Source: Oscillospiraceae bacterium
Lineage (GTDB): Bacteria > Bacillota > Clostridia > Oscillospirales > Ruminococcaceae
DNA: 64,000 bases
Reading direction: 5' to 3'
NCBI GenBank assembly: GCA_017550285.1
Contig: JAFZPP010000046.1
Location: 44,444 to 108,443, forward strand
The position numbers were made by a program, and so were the translations under genes. The notes beneath the pieces are model-generated. The model made no database searches and was not told the DNA's origin. It saw only the letters and a list, made by a program, of their open reading frames with translations. Positions 28,155 to 36,306 of this stretch are shown here, piece by piece (the first letter of the stretch is position 1; each line of letters starts with the position of its first letter).

Positions 28155-28337
28155 ATGCCGAAGATCATTTTCTGGGCACTGGTAATCTACGAGGCAATTT
28201 TCATCTTCCGGATGTGCCGTGCGGCGAAAAGGCACAAGGCGGAGCAGACGGAAGAAGCCAAAAAAGCACTTGACCGCGAAACATTCTTTGCGATTGCGGG
28301 CGGCGCGGTATTTGTAGCGTTGCAAATGTTATTATGA
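28155..28337 (+). CDS. Small single-helix membrane protein, unknown
   Basis: A 60-residue protein with hydrophobic segments at about residues 3-18 and 45-60 around a charged middle (HKAEQTEEAKKALDRE). It is preceded by GAGGTGAAGAAGG and lies just before hypE. A membrane role is likely; no family is recognised. Confidence 0.6.
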   Translation: MPKIIFWALVIYEAIFIFRMCRAAKRHKAEQTEEAKKALDRETFFAIAGGAVFVALQMLL

Positions 28338-28357
28338 GAAAAAGGAGTTCTGATAGT

Positions 28358-29365
28358 ATGAGCGAAAAAACAGTGACGCTTGCGCACGGTGCAGGCGGTA
28401 CGCAGACGAACGAGCTGATTGACAGCGTTTTCAAGGCGCATTTTGCAAATCCGATGTTCACCGGCGACGATGCTGCGGTTCTGCCGCAGATCAGCGGCAA
28501 AATTGCAACCTCGACCGACGGATTCATCGTATCTCCGTGGAAATTCAACGGCGGCAATATCGGCAAGCTCTCGATCTGCGGAACGGTCAATGATCTCTCG
28601 TGCATGGGCGCAAAGCCGCTCTATCTGACCTGCGCATTTGTGATTGAGGAGGGATTCTCCATGGATGCGCTCGAGGAAATCGCAGCAGCAATGGAGAAAA
28701 CCGCAGCAGAGGTCGGCGTGCGGATTGTCGCAGGCGATACGAAGGTCGCAGGCAAGGGACAGTGTGACGGCGTATTCATCACGACGACCGGCATCGGCGA
28801 GATCATGCCGCAGGCGCATACATCCGGCACACTTGCAAAGGCGGGCGATGCCGTGATCGTGACCGGCGATGTCGGACGCCACGGCTGCACGATTCTGATT
28901 GCGCGCAATGATTTCGGCATCGAATCGGATGTAGACAGTGACTGCGCGCCGCTCTGGGAAACGGTGCAGTCGCTTTACGATGTGACCGATGAGATTCATG
29001 TCATCCGCGATGCAACGCGCGGCGGTGTCGGCACGGTGCTCTATGAGATTGCAGGACAGAGCGGCGTCGGCATCCGTCTTGATGCAGCAAGCGTTCCGGT
29101 TGACCCGCGTGTGAAGGGCGTCTGCGGCATGCTCGGACTGGAACCGCTGTATCTGGCATGTGAGGGCAGACTGGTGATTTTTGCGCCGCAGGAGCATGCA
29201 GAGCAGATTGTTGCAAAGCTGCGCGCGGGCAAGTATTCGCAGAATGCCGCGATCATCGGCAAGGTGACGGCGGAGGATGCCGGCAAGGTCATCGTGGAGA
29301 CAGAGATCGGCACGCAGACGATTCTGCCGCAGCCGAAGGGCGAGCTGCTGCCGCGCATCTGCTGA
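28358..29365 (+). CDS. hypE: Hydrogenase expression/formation protein HypE
   Basis: A 335-residue HypE. The N-terminus has AHGAGGTQTNELI, the AIRS/PurM-type ATP fold includes FTGDDAAVLP and TSTDGFIVSP, and the C-terminus ends in PRIC. That terminal Cys receives the carbamoyl group from HypF and is then dehydrated to the thiocyanate that yields CN. It looks complete and active. AAAAGGAG lies upstream of the chosen ATG (an earlier in-frame start was rejected). Confidence 0.95.
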   Translation: MSEKTVTLAHGAGGTQTNELIDSVFKAHFANPMFTGDDAAVLPQISGKIATSTDGFIVSPWKFNGGNIGKLSICGTVNDLSCMGAKPLYLTCAFVIEEGFSMDALEEIAAAMEKTAAEVGVRIVAGDTKVAGKGQCDGVFITTTGIGEIMPQAHTSGTLAKAGDAVIVTGDVGRHGCTILIARNDFGIESDVDSDCAPLWETVQSLYDVTDEIHVIRDATRGGVGTVLYEIAGQSGVGIRLDAASVPVDPRVKGVCGMLGLEPLYLACEGRLVIFAPQEHAEQIVAKLRAGKYSQNAAIIGKVTAEDAGKVIVETEIGTQTILPQPKGELLPRIC

Positions 29366-29552
29366 GAAAACCGTGTGCGCCTTTTTCCGCATTCCCTGTC
29401 CCCTTGGGTTGTCACCCCCGAACCGTTGGGAGAAGTGACGCTTATGGTGTTATGTGATTGATTGGGTGCGTGAAGCAACCGAAATCTGACTGATCATAAA
29501 ACCGTTTATCTTAAAAACCCCCGATTCGCCATGCCTTTTTCTCGGAAAACGG

Positions 29553-29581
29553 TTGACATTTTCTGCTGTTTGTGGTAAAAT
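29553..29581 (+). promoter_or_regulatory. Promoter of the SGNH lipoprotein gene
   Basis: TTGACA (29553-29558) and TAAAAT (29576-29581) are separated by 17 bases. This lies 46 bases before the start codon at 29628. Confidence 0.8.
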
Positions 29582-29627
29582 GACTCTATATAGATACAGA
29601 TAATAAAAGAAAGCGGTGACTGATTAT

Positions 29628-30629
29628 ATGCTGCATCTGCATCGGCGCGTGCTCAGCCGGAGTATTGCGCTTGCTGCTGCGATATGTCTGACCGGCTGCG
29701 GCATGGAGGATTCCTCCGCGCTGGAGGATCGGATACAGGAAATCACAATCCTGACCGGCGAACAGACAACCTCTGCTGAGGAGACAACAACCACGCTTGC
29801 AGCCACAACCTCTGCGGCTGCAACAACCGTAACCACAACGGAAGAAACAACAACCGTTACCACAACCACGACCGCAGCCACAACCGCCGTGACGACAACC
29901 GCAGCCACAACCGGAACGGCTGCTTATACAATCGGCGAACTGCCGGTCGTATCCACCACCACAGGTGCTGCGGCTGCCGATCCCTCACCGGATGCCTACG
30001 GTCTGACGGCGGAGGATTATGCCTTCCTGCATGACACCGTATTTGTCGGCGACAGCATTTGCAGCGGACTGCGTGTATACGGCATCCTGCCGAATGACAA
30101 TGTCGTCGCAAAGGGCTGTGTCGGCGCGCGCAATATTTTCGAGTATACCTTCGACTACCGCGGCAATGAATTCGGCGTCGCCTATGCACTGACGGTTCTG
30201 AAACCGCGCTATATCATTTTTTCCATGGGCATGAACGATGTCAATATGACAACGCCGGAGGTCTACTGCAAGAATTACGACTTCCTGCTGAAAACGATCC
30301 GCAGCGTCATGCCGGATTCGGTGTTCTTCGTCGCATCGGTCACACCGATCACGGCGGACACGACCTTCAGCACGAATGAGAAGATTGACACGCTCAATCA
30401 GACAATCCGCGAGCATCTCTACGGCAGCTCGACCGGCTTTGTCGATGTTGCATCCGGACTGAAAACATGGAACGGCGCGCTGAATCCGAAGTATAACGGC
30501 GGCGACGGCGTGCACCTTGCACCGGAAGCGTATTATGTGTATCTGAATCAGATTTGCGATCAGCTTGTCGATACGAAGACGGTCGGCGGCTACGCAAACG
30601 GCATCGCCTACGGCTGGGCGAAAAAATAA
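29628..30629 (+). CDS. Thr-rich lipoprotein with SGNH/GDSL-type esterase domain
   Basis: A 333-residue protein. A signal peptide ends in the lipobox LTGC, so it is likely lipid-anchored outside the membrane. Residues about 30-115 are very Thr/Ala-rich and act as a linker, perhaps O-glycosylated. The C-terminal domain has the SGNH blocks: FVGDSI (catalytic Ser), GAR (oxyanion Gly), SMGMNDV (Asn) and DGVHL (catalytic Asp and His). Such enzymes remove acetyl or acyl groups from glycans. The ATG was preferred over a nearby GTG because GGTGA sits eight bases before it. Confidence 0.85.
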   Translation: MLHLHRRVLSRSIALAAAICLTGCGMEDSSALEDRIQEITILTGEQTTSAEETTTTLAATTSAAATTVTTTEETTTVTTTTTAATTAVTTTAATTGTAAYTIGELPVVSTTTGAAAADPSPDAYGLTAEDYAFLHDTVFVGDSICSGLRVYGILPNDNVVAKGCVGARNIFEYTFDYRGNEFGVAYALTVLKPRYIIFSMGMNDVNMTTPEVYCKNYDFLLKTIRSVMPDSVFFVASVTPITADTTFSTNEKIDTLNQTIREHLYGSSTGFVDVASGLKTWNGALNPKYNGGDGVHLAPEAYYVYLNQICDQLVDTKTVGGYANGIAYGWAKK

Positions 30630-30636
30630 GCAGAAT

Positions 30637-30670
30637 AAAACCGCTGAATGTACGTGCATTCAGCGGTTTT
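30637..30670. terminator. Bidirectional terminator between convergent genes
   Basis: AAAACCGCTGAATG (30637-30650) pairs with CATTCAGCGGTTTT (30657-30670), with a six-base loop. It has A-rich and T-rich flanks on both sides and so can end both the SGNH lipoprotein gene and the transglutaminase gene. Confidence 0.85.
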
Positions 30671-30673
30671 CGT

Positions 30674-31783
30674 TTATGCAGGATTTGTTTCAGCGGGAGC
30701 CGTTTCGCCGGCAGCAGGCGCGTGCTCTGCATCCATGCGCAGCAGCGGCACAGCATCGAATGTCGTATAGGTCACGGAGCCGAAATCCGCGTCCAGCCCC
30801 TCGAGCTTCCAGAAGCCCTGCTCTGTAAAGAGATAATGCACCGCAGTATCAACATCGCGGCATTCATCGAACATAATCTCGATATGCTTTTCATGCAGCT
30901 GACTGCGGATTGCTTCGGCAACGGCTTCGTGTTCATAGGATTCAAAAAACCAGCCGTTCCGGACATAATAGTTCATTTCCATGCTGCTGCATTCCGGAAT
31001 GAACCCCTGATTCTGCGTCAGCGTATGCGAATGGCGCAGGATCGCATCATTGACAAAGCAAAGCCCGTGTGTTTCGGCATCCTCCGCAGGGTTTTCGCGG
31101 ATCGGATCATCCCATGTGAGATCAACCCAGTAGTATTTGCCGCCGAGCTGCACATAGTTCCAGACATGCCCGCCCGTATCGGTCTTTCCGCTGCAAATGC
31201 CCGCCGGAATCCCGAGCTGATTCATCAGCAGCAGAAACGCCTTGGAATAGCCCTCGCAGTGTGCACGGTGACCGACGAGACAGCCGTAGGCGTTGCCGCC
31301 CTCCTCCGCCTCCGCATCATACGCCGCGTGACAGATGATATAATCGTGTACCGCCAGTGCCTTGTCATAATCCGACGCATCTTCGGGAATTTCCGCCTTG
31401 ATGACATCCGCCGCATCCAGCAGCTCCTGCTGCATGTACAGCAGACGGTGCTGACGGGAAAGCGCTGGAACTTCAAGTGTGATTTTCGTCGTATCGCCAT
31501 CGCTTTCGGATGCATTCCACCCGCCGAACCAGAAAAGCTCCGGATGCTCGTCGCTGACCTGATTGCAGCATTCCGTGAGCAGTGCGGAATCGGGATCGCC
31601 GGAGACCGTCACGGTCGGTTCAAAGCATTGTGCCGCCTGATAAATCGCCTGCCGCAGCTCTGATTTATTTCTGCCGGAATAGAGATGCACGGGCTCGGCA
31701 GCGGATTCATTTGCTGTATCCATGCTGCATCCGCAGAGCAGCGCGGCGGTGAGCAGGACAGCAAATCGGCAGTGCAGCCGCAT
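30674..31783 (-). CDS. Lipoprotein with transglutaminase-like domain
   Basis: A 369-residue secreted protein. The start is the ATG that overlaps the flavodoxin stop (TGATG); the signal peptide ends in LLCGC, a lipobox. The transglutaminase-like catalytic triad is visible: Cys in HCEGYSKAF, His in GGHVWNYV and Asp in YWVDLTWDD. Such proteins crosslink or cleave peptides at the cell surface; the substrate here is not known. The C-terminus is Ala/Pro-rich. Confidence 0.85.
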   Translation of the reverse strand: MRLHCRFAVLLTAALLCGCSMDTANESAAEPVHLYSGRNKSELRQAIYQAAQCFEPTVTVSGDPDSALLTECCNQVSDEHPELFWFGGWNASESDGDTTKITLEVPALSRQHRLLYMQQELLDAADVIKAEIPEDASDYDKALAVHDYIICHAAYDAEAEEGGNAYGCLVGHRAHCEGYSKAFLLLMNQLGIPAGICSGKTDTGGHVWNYVQLGGKYYWVDLTWDDPIRENPAEDAETHGLCFVNDAILRHSHTLTQNQGFIPECSSMEMNYYVRNGWFFESYEHEAVAEAIRSQLHEKHIEIMFDECRDVDTAVHYLFTEQGFWKLEGLDADFGSVTYTTFDAVPLLRMDAEHAPAAGETAPAETNPA

Positions 31784-32265
31784 CAGCGGATGCCTGCGAT
31801 CCATTCGCGCAGCTCATCGAGTGTCGTTTTCATCTGCGAGCCGCCGGTCGAATCGAATTCAACTGCAAAATCGCCGATATTCTCACCCTTTGAGAGCATC
31901 CGGATATCCTTTAGCGCTCTGCCGGGCTGCCCGCCGTGCGTCTGGAAGGCATAGACACGCTTGCCGCTGAGGTCATATTGCCGCAGGAATGCACGCACCG
32001 CCGGCGCCATGGTATACCACCATGTCGGGGTCCCGATGACGACGGTATCATATTGGGAGAGATCGGCGGAAATGGGCTTGATCTCCGGAACGAAGCCACT
32101 GTTGATCTCGTCGCGCGCCTTGGACATCACGGCGTTATAGTCGCTGCCGTAATCCTCGACGGTCTGAATCTCGCAGAGGTCAGCGCCGTTCGTCAGCCCG
32201 ATCATTTCTGCGATTTTGCGTGTGTTTCCGCAGGACTGGGAATAGTAAATGACAATCGTTTTCAT
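31783..32265 (-). CDS. Flavodoxin
   Basis: A 160-residue flavodoxin. The FMN phosphate loop is in IYYSQSCGNTRKIAE and the aromatic flavin-binding region in IGTPTWWYTMAPAVRAFL; both are typical. Flavodoxins carry low-potential electrons for anaerobic enzymes. It starts with AAAGGAG seven bases upstream and has its own promoter at 32312-32340. Confidence 0.92.
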   Translation of the reverse strand: MKTIVIYYSQSCGNTRKIAEMIGLTNGADLCEIQTVEDYGSDYNAVMSKARDEINSGFVPEIKPISADLSQYDTVVIGTPTWWYTMAPAVRAFLRQYDLSGKRVYAFQTHGGQPGRALKDIRMLSKGENIGDFAVEFDSTGGSQMKTTLDELREWIAGIR

Positions 32266-32311
32266 AGGTATGCTCCTTTCTTTCTGCCGCATCGCGGATA
32301 TTTATATTCAT

Positions 32312-32340
32312 ATTATAGCACACTTTACAGCAAAATTCAA
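32312..32340 (-). promoter_or_regulatory. Promoter of the flavodoxin-transglutaminase operon
   Basis: On the minus strand, TTGAAT (32340-32335) and TATAAT (32317-32312) are 17 bases apart, 47 bases upstream of the flavodoxin ATG. Confidence 0.7.
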
Positions 32341-32469
32341 CAAAATCGCAGAAAAAAACGAATACAGAGAATCGTGTACAGACTGCGGTACAGCAATTTC
32401 TCATTTCCGGTTTCCCCTCTCATAAGGATTTCTTTCGTTTTTCTTCATAAAGAAAATTCCGCAAAGTGG

Positions 32470-32498
32470 TTGAAATCCGATGAGAAATGTGCTATACT
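32470..32498 (+). promoter_or_regulatory. Promoter of cdaA-cdaR
   Basis: TTGAAA (32470-32475) and TATACT (32493-32498), 17 bases apart, lie 62 bases before the cdaA start. Confidence 0.75.
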
Positions 32499-32560
32499 TA
32501 ATAATGGCACAAAAGCGCAAAATACAAACGGCATTCTGCCGCTGAAGGGAGTGAAACTGC

Positions 32561-33586
32561 ATGTCGGATTTTCTGCGTACACACTGGATACAGCTTGTGA
32601 ACGTCATCCAGTCTATCCGCCCGATTGATCTTCTGGATATCGCGCTGCTGATGATTCTGGTCTATACGATCCTGAAATTCGTGCGGGAAACGCGTGCAGG
32701 TCAGCTCATGAAGGGCATCGGTTTCATCGTTGTCGTCTTCTTCCTCAGCGATATTCTGGAACTGAAAGCGATCCACTGGATTTCGGTCAAAGCGCTCAAT
32801 GCCGGTCTGATTGCAGTCATCGTCCTGTTTCAGCCGGAGCTGCGGCGTGTACTGGAAAAATTCGGCTCCACCTCGGCGCGGCTTTCACGCCTGACGCTCG
32901 GCGAGGATGAGGACGTCATCGCACAGTGGAACAAAGCAATCCCGATCATCTGTGCATCGGTCGAGCAGCTTTCCAAAACGGCAACCGGCGCACTGATTGT
33001 CATAGAGCGCGGCACCAAGCTCGGCGAGCAGATTCTCAACGGCACGGTGATGCAGGCGATTCCGAGCACGGAGCTGTTCGGCAATATTTTCTACAACAAA
33101 ACACCGCTGCATGACGGCGCTGTGATTATGCGTGACGGCATTATCTGGGCTGCGGCATGTTTCCTGCCGAAGCCGCAGAAGGAGGAGCTGATCGACAAGC
33201 ATCTGGGCTCCCGTCACCGCGCAGCAATCGGCATGAGCGAAAATTCCGATGCACTGGTCATCGTGGTCTCGGAGGAGACGGGTCAGATTTCCGTCGCAGA
33301 TGACGGCATCCTGACGCGCAACTACACCGCAAAATCACTGGAGCGTCTGCTGCGTGCGGTACTGATTCCGCAGGAGAAGGATAACTGGCGCAATAAGACG
33401 ATCAAGCTGTCGTTCCTGCGCCGCAAGGGCAATAAGCAGAAGGACACCGAGCAGGAAGCTCTGCCGCAGAAGGAAGAACCGACGCTGGAGCTTCCGCAGG
33501 ATGACATTCTCCGCGCACTGGATCAGCCGGAGCCGCAGAAGACCGCCGCGCGCAAGCCCCCTGCGAAGAAGAAGAAGGAGGGCTGA
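32561..33586 (+). CDS. cdaA: Diadenylate cyclase CdaA
   Basis: A 341-residue membrane enzyme with three N-terminal helices (residues 20-100) and the DAC domain with the DGA motif (LHDGAVIMRDG) and RHRAAIGMSE, the two signatures of diadenylate cyclases. It makes cyclic di-AMP, which controls potassium, turgor and cell-wall balance. The C-terminal tail (EEPTLELPQDDILRAL onward) is charged and ends in a basic KKKKEG. It is two bases away from the YbbR gene, as is typical. Confidence 0.94.
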   Translation: MSDFLRTHWIQLVNVIQSIRPIDLLDIALLMILVYTILKFVRETRAGQLMKGIGFIVVVFFLSDILELKAIHWISVKALNAGLIAVIVLFQPELRRVLEKFGSTSARLSRLTLGEDEDVIAQWNKAIPIICASVEQLSKTATGALIVIERGTKLGEQILNGTVMQAIPSTELFGNIFYNKTPLHDGAVIMRDGIIWAAACFLPKPQKEELIDKHLGSRHRAAIGMSENSDALVIVVSEETGQISVADDGILTRNYTAKSLERLLRAVLIPQEKDNWRNKTIKLSFLRRKGNKQKDTEQEALPQKEEPTLELPQDDILRALDQPEPQKTAARKPPAKKKKEG

Positions 33587-33588
33587 AC

Positions 33589-35031
33589 ATGCAGTTGAAA
33601 GAAACAAAGGCAGCTGCAAAGGAACTGCTTTCCGAGCTGCCGATCCGCAAGCCGCGCAGACTCAAGCGCTCCGATATCACAATGCTGATTCTGTCGCTGG
33701 TTTTTGCGCTGATTATCTGGTTATATATCGCAGTCACAATTTACACGGAGACATCTCCGAAGTTCACAAAGCTGCCGATTACGGCGGACATCACAAATAC
33801 AAAGGCGTCGAATTACGGCTTGCAGCTGCTGCCGGAATCCGAGGAATATATCCAGTCCATGACGGTAGACTGTACGCTGGTCGGCAACCGTGCCGCAATC
33901 GGCGGTCTGTCCCGTTCCGATCTGGAAGCATATATTGATTTTGATACCGATATCATCGACCGGACCGGTGTGCAATCACTGCCGATCAAGATTCGCACGA
34001 AAAACGGCGCACAGTTCACAAAGGCAGAGATCACGCCGAACCGCATCACCGTCAAAATGGATCACTTCACCAAAAAGGAGGTTCCGGTCAGTGATGCGAA
34101 CCACCCGAATCTTTCGCCGGATCAGGATGCGATTATCCGCGAGGACAAAATCACCTATTCCCCCTCAAAGATTGAGGTGCGCGGACCGTCCGAGCTGCTC
34201 AATAAGCTGGATCATATCTGTGTCAATCTCAGTGACAGCGAAACACTGACAGAGACAAAGACCTTTGAATCGGGCAATTTCTCGTATCTGGATTCAGACG
34301 ACAAAGCGCTGACGGATTCGGAGGGCAAAGAGCTGAGCAGCGATGTATTTGAGATATCGGCGAACCGTTTTTCGGTCACGATTCCGATTTATTATTCGCG
34401 CAAATTCCCTGTCAGCGTCGAGATCACGGGCATCCCGGGCAGCATTGACGAAGCAGCGCTCAAGGATGTCATTTACCGCCGGCTCCGCATCGTCAGCGGA
34501 AATAAGACGTTCTCGCTGCCGGGATACGGCGAGGATAATATGACCATCACCATTGAAACATCCAATATCAACAACAAAGTCTCGCTGGAAGACCGTTCCA
34601 GCTACAATACGCTGCCGATTGAGCTGAGTGATCTGGTACCGGGCAAAGCGATTACGCGGTCATTTCCGGATGCAGAAGGCTTTGAGAGTCCGGATAACAT
34701 CTCCTCGGTCACATTCCGTTTGGATGATACCGATATTCTGACGGAAACGCGCTGGCTGAAAAACAGCGAGATCGACCTGCAAAACCGGAATGACCGGTTC
34801 GGATATGATCTGAAATCGCCGGACGGCAATACGCAGGTCACGCTCTGCGGCACCGCGGAGGAGCTTGCAATGGTAGACAGCGAAGACCTGAAAGCCTATG
34901 TCAACCTGATCAATATTACGGAGAAGGGCAATAAAACGTCAAAGATCAATGTCATTTTGCCGGATACGGTCAGCGGCGTATGGGTCATCAAACCGCCGTC
35001 ACTGGCATTGAATGTCCGCGACGCAGAATAA
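33589..35031 (+). CDS. cdaR: YbbR-domain protein CdaR
   Basis: A 480-residue protein with one N-terminal membrane helix (residues 30-48, ILSLVFALIIWLYI) and several YbbR repeats outside the membrane. CdaR partners regulate CdaA. In many Firmicutes glmM follows; here a strong terminator follows instead. Confidence 0.88.
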   Translation: MQLKETKAAAKELLSELPIRKPRRLKRSDITMLILSLVFALIIWLYIAVTIYTETSPKFTKLPITADITNTKASNYGLQLLPESEEYIQSMTVDCTLVGNRAAIGGLSRSDLEAYIDFDTDIIDRTGVQSLPIKIRTKNGAQFTKAEITPNRITVKMDHFTKKEVPVSDANHPNLSPDQDAIIREDKITYSPSKIEVRGPSELLNKLDHICVNLSDSETLTETKTFESGNFSYLDSDDKALTDSEGKELSSDVFEISANRFSVTIPIYYSRKFPVSVEITGIPGSIDEAALKDVIYRRLRIVSGNKTFSLPGYGEDNMTITIETSNINNKVSLEDRSSYNTLPIELSDLVPGKAITRSFPDAEGFESPDNISSVTFRLDDTDILTETRWLKNSEIDLQNRNDRFGYDLKSPDGNTQVTLCGTAEELAMVDSEDLKAYVNLINITEKGNKTSKINVILPDTVSGVWVIKPPSLALNVRDAE

Positions 35032-35040
35032 CAGAATCAG

Positions 35041-35075
35041 CGGCACGCTCAGGAAAACAGAGCGTGCCGTTTTTT
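35041..35075 (+). terminator. Terminator of cdaA-cdaR
   Basis: CGGCACGCTC (35041-35050) pairs with GAGCGTGCCG (35060-35069) and is followed by six Ts. It lies 10 bases after the cdaR stop. Confidence 0.9.
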
Positions 35076-35137
35076 GCTGGGCGGGCAGTACCGGCAGGAA
35101 TTGATCTGACGCAGCACCCGTTATATGCTTGATATAA

Positions 35138-35169
35138 AAAATGCATCCGTGAATCCACGGATGCATTTT
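35138..35169 (-). terminator. Terminator of rplM-rpsI
   Basis: Arms AAAATGCATCCGTG and CACGGATGCATTTT flank a four-base loop and are followed on the minus strand by a T-run. It sits 18 bases downstream of the rpsI stop. Confidence 0.88.
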
Positions 35170-35187
35170 GCAATACTGAAATAAGAA

Positions 35188-35604
35188 TCAGCGCTTGGAG
35201 AACTGCGGTGCACGGCGAGCAGCCTTGAGACCGTACTTCTTTCTTTCCTTCATTCTCGGGTCACGAGTGAGGTAGCCTGCCTTCTTGAGTGCCGGACGGA
35301 GCTCAGCGTTGAACTGGAGCAGTGCGCGTGCAACACCGTGACGGATTGCACCAGCCTGACCGGTGACGCCGCCGCCTGCGACGGTGCAGACAACGTCGAA
35401 CTGTGCGCCGGTCTCAGTCAGCTCGAGCGGCTGACGAACGATCAGCTTGAGGGTATCAAGACCGAAGTATTCATCAATGGATCTGCCGTTAATGGTCACA
35501 TTGCCGGAGCCGGGATAAAGGCGAACTCTCGCAACGGAATGCTTTCTTCTGCCGGTGCCGTAAAACGACTTCAGCTTTGCTTCGTAGGAAACTGTTTCAC
35601 TCAT
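35188..35604 (-). CDS. rpsI: 30S ribosomal protein S9
   Basis: A 138-residue S9 protein with [14 protein letters not shown] at the N-terminus, [23 protein letters not shown] in the centre, and the conserved C-terminus ([20 protein letters not shown]). It binds 16S rRNA in the head of the 30S subunit. AAAGGAG precedes the ATG. Follows rplM as usual. Confidence 0.98.
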   Translation of the reverse strand: MSETVSYEAKLKSFYGTGRRKHSVARVRLYPGSGNVTINGRSIDEYFGLDTLKLIVRQPLELTETGAQFDVVCTVAGGGVTGQAGAIRHGVARALLQFNAELRPALKKAGYLTRDPRMKERKKYGLKAARRAPQFSKR

Positions 35605-35622
35605 TGTTTCTGGCTCCTTTCA

Positions 35623-36051
35623 TTACAGTGTCCACAGCTCAGGCTTCTGAGCTGCGTTCTTGTGCTCAGCATCTGCATAGACGCGGAGGCGCTTCATAGA
35701 GGTTCTGCCGAGAGAATTGTGCGGCAGCATACCCTCAACTGCGATAAACATTGCGTGCTCCGGATTCTTCTCCATGAGCTCACGGTAGGAGACCTTCTTG
35801 AGGTGACCGATCCAGCCGGTGTGCCAGATCTCGAACTTCTGATCGAGCTTCTTGCCGGTCAGAACTGCCTGTGCGCAGTTGATGATGATGACATGATCGC
35901 CGCAATCGACGTTCGGGGTAAAGTCTACCTTGTGCTTGCCGCGGAGAATCGCAGCAGCCTTAGCAGCGGTACGGCCGAGGGGCTGACCTGCTGCGTCAAT
36001 GATATACCACTTGCGGTTGATTTCAGCAACCTTCGGCATGGTAGTTGACAT
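35623..36051 (-). CDS. rplM: 50S ribosomal protein L13
   Basis: A 142-residue L13 with RKWYIIDAAGQPLGRTA, HKVDFTPNVDCGDHVIIIN and MLPHNSLGR, all typical. The start MSTTMPK was chosen since GGAGG lies eight bases upstream; the longer in-frame start is spurious. It is part of the 50S subunit and forms a two-gene operon with rpsI. Confidence 0.97.
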   Translation of the reverse strand: MSTTMPKVAEINRKWYIIDAAGQPLGRTAAKAAAILRGKHKVDFTPNVDCGDHVIIINCAQAVLTGKKLDQKFEIWHTGWIGHLKKVSYRELMEKNPEHAMFIAVEGMLPHNSLGRTSMKRLRVYADAEHKNAAQKPELWTL

Positions 36052-36140
36052 AGTATTTTCCTCCATATCAGAATTTTAGGTGACCGGAATCTGTTTTGCT
36101 CCACGGGGACGGAGCGTCCGCATTTCCGGCGTGCTCTCCT

Positions 36141-36169
36141 ATTATACACGATTCACGAGCCGTTGTCAA
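36141..36169 (-). promoter_or_regulatory. Promoter of rplM-rpsI
   Basis: TTGACA (36169-36164) and TATAAT (36146-36141) on the minus strand with 17-base spacing. About 90 bases of leader follow, including a small GCTCC/GGAGC hairpin near 36095-36120 that could be an L13-leader-type regulatory structure. Confidence 0.85.
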
Positions 36170-36306
36170 TCGGCAAAATGCCGAATTTTCAAAATATATC
36201 GCTCAATCTCTTGATATCTCTTGAAATCGCTCTGATTTGCTCGTTTTCTCGTGTTTCATTTCATTTTTTCACATCGCGTGATTTTCGTGCTGTCAGCGCA
36301 AAAAAG

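Noticed and set aside
23592..29365. [NiFe]-hydrogenase operon
   Set aside because: Maturation genes are present but no hydrogenase structural subunit, maturation protease or hypA/hypB is in the window.
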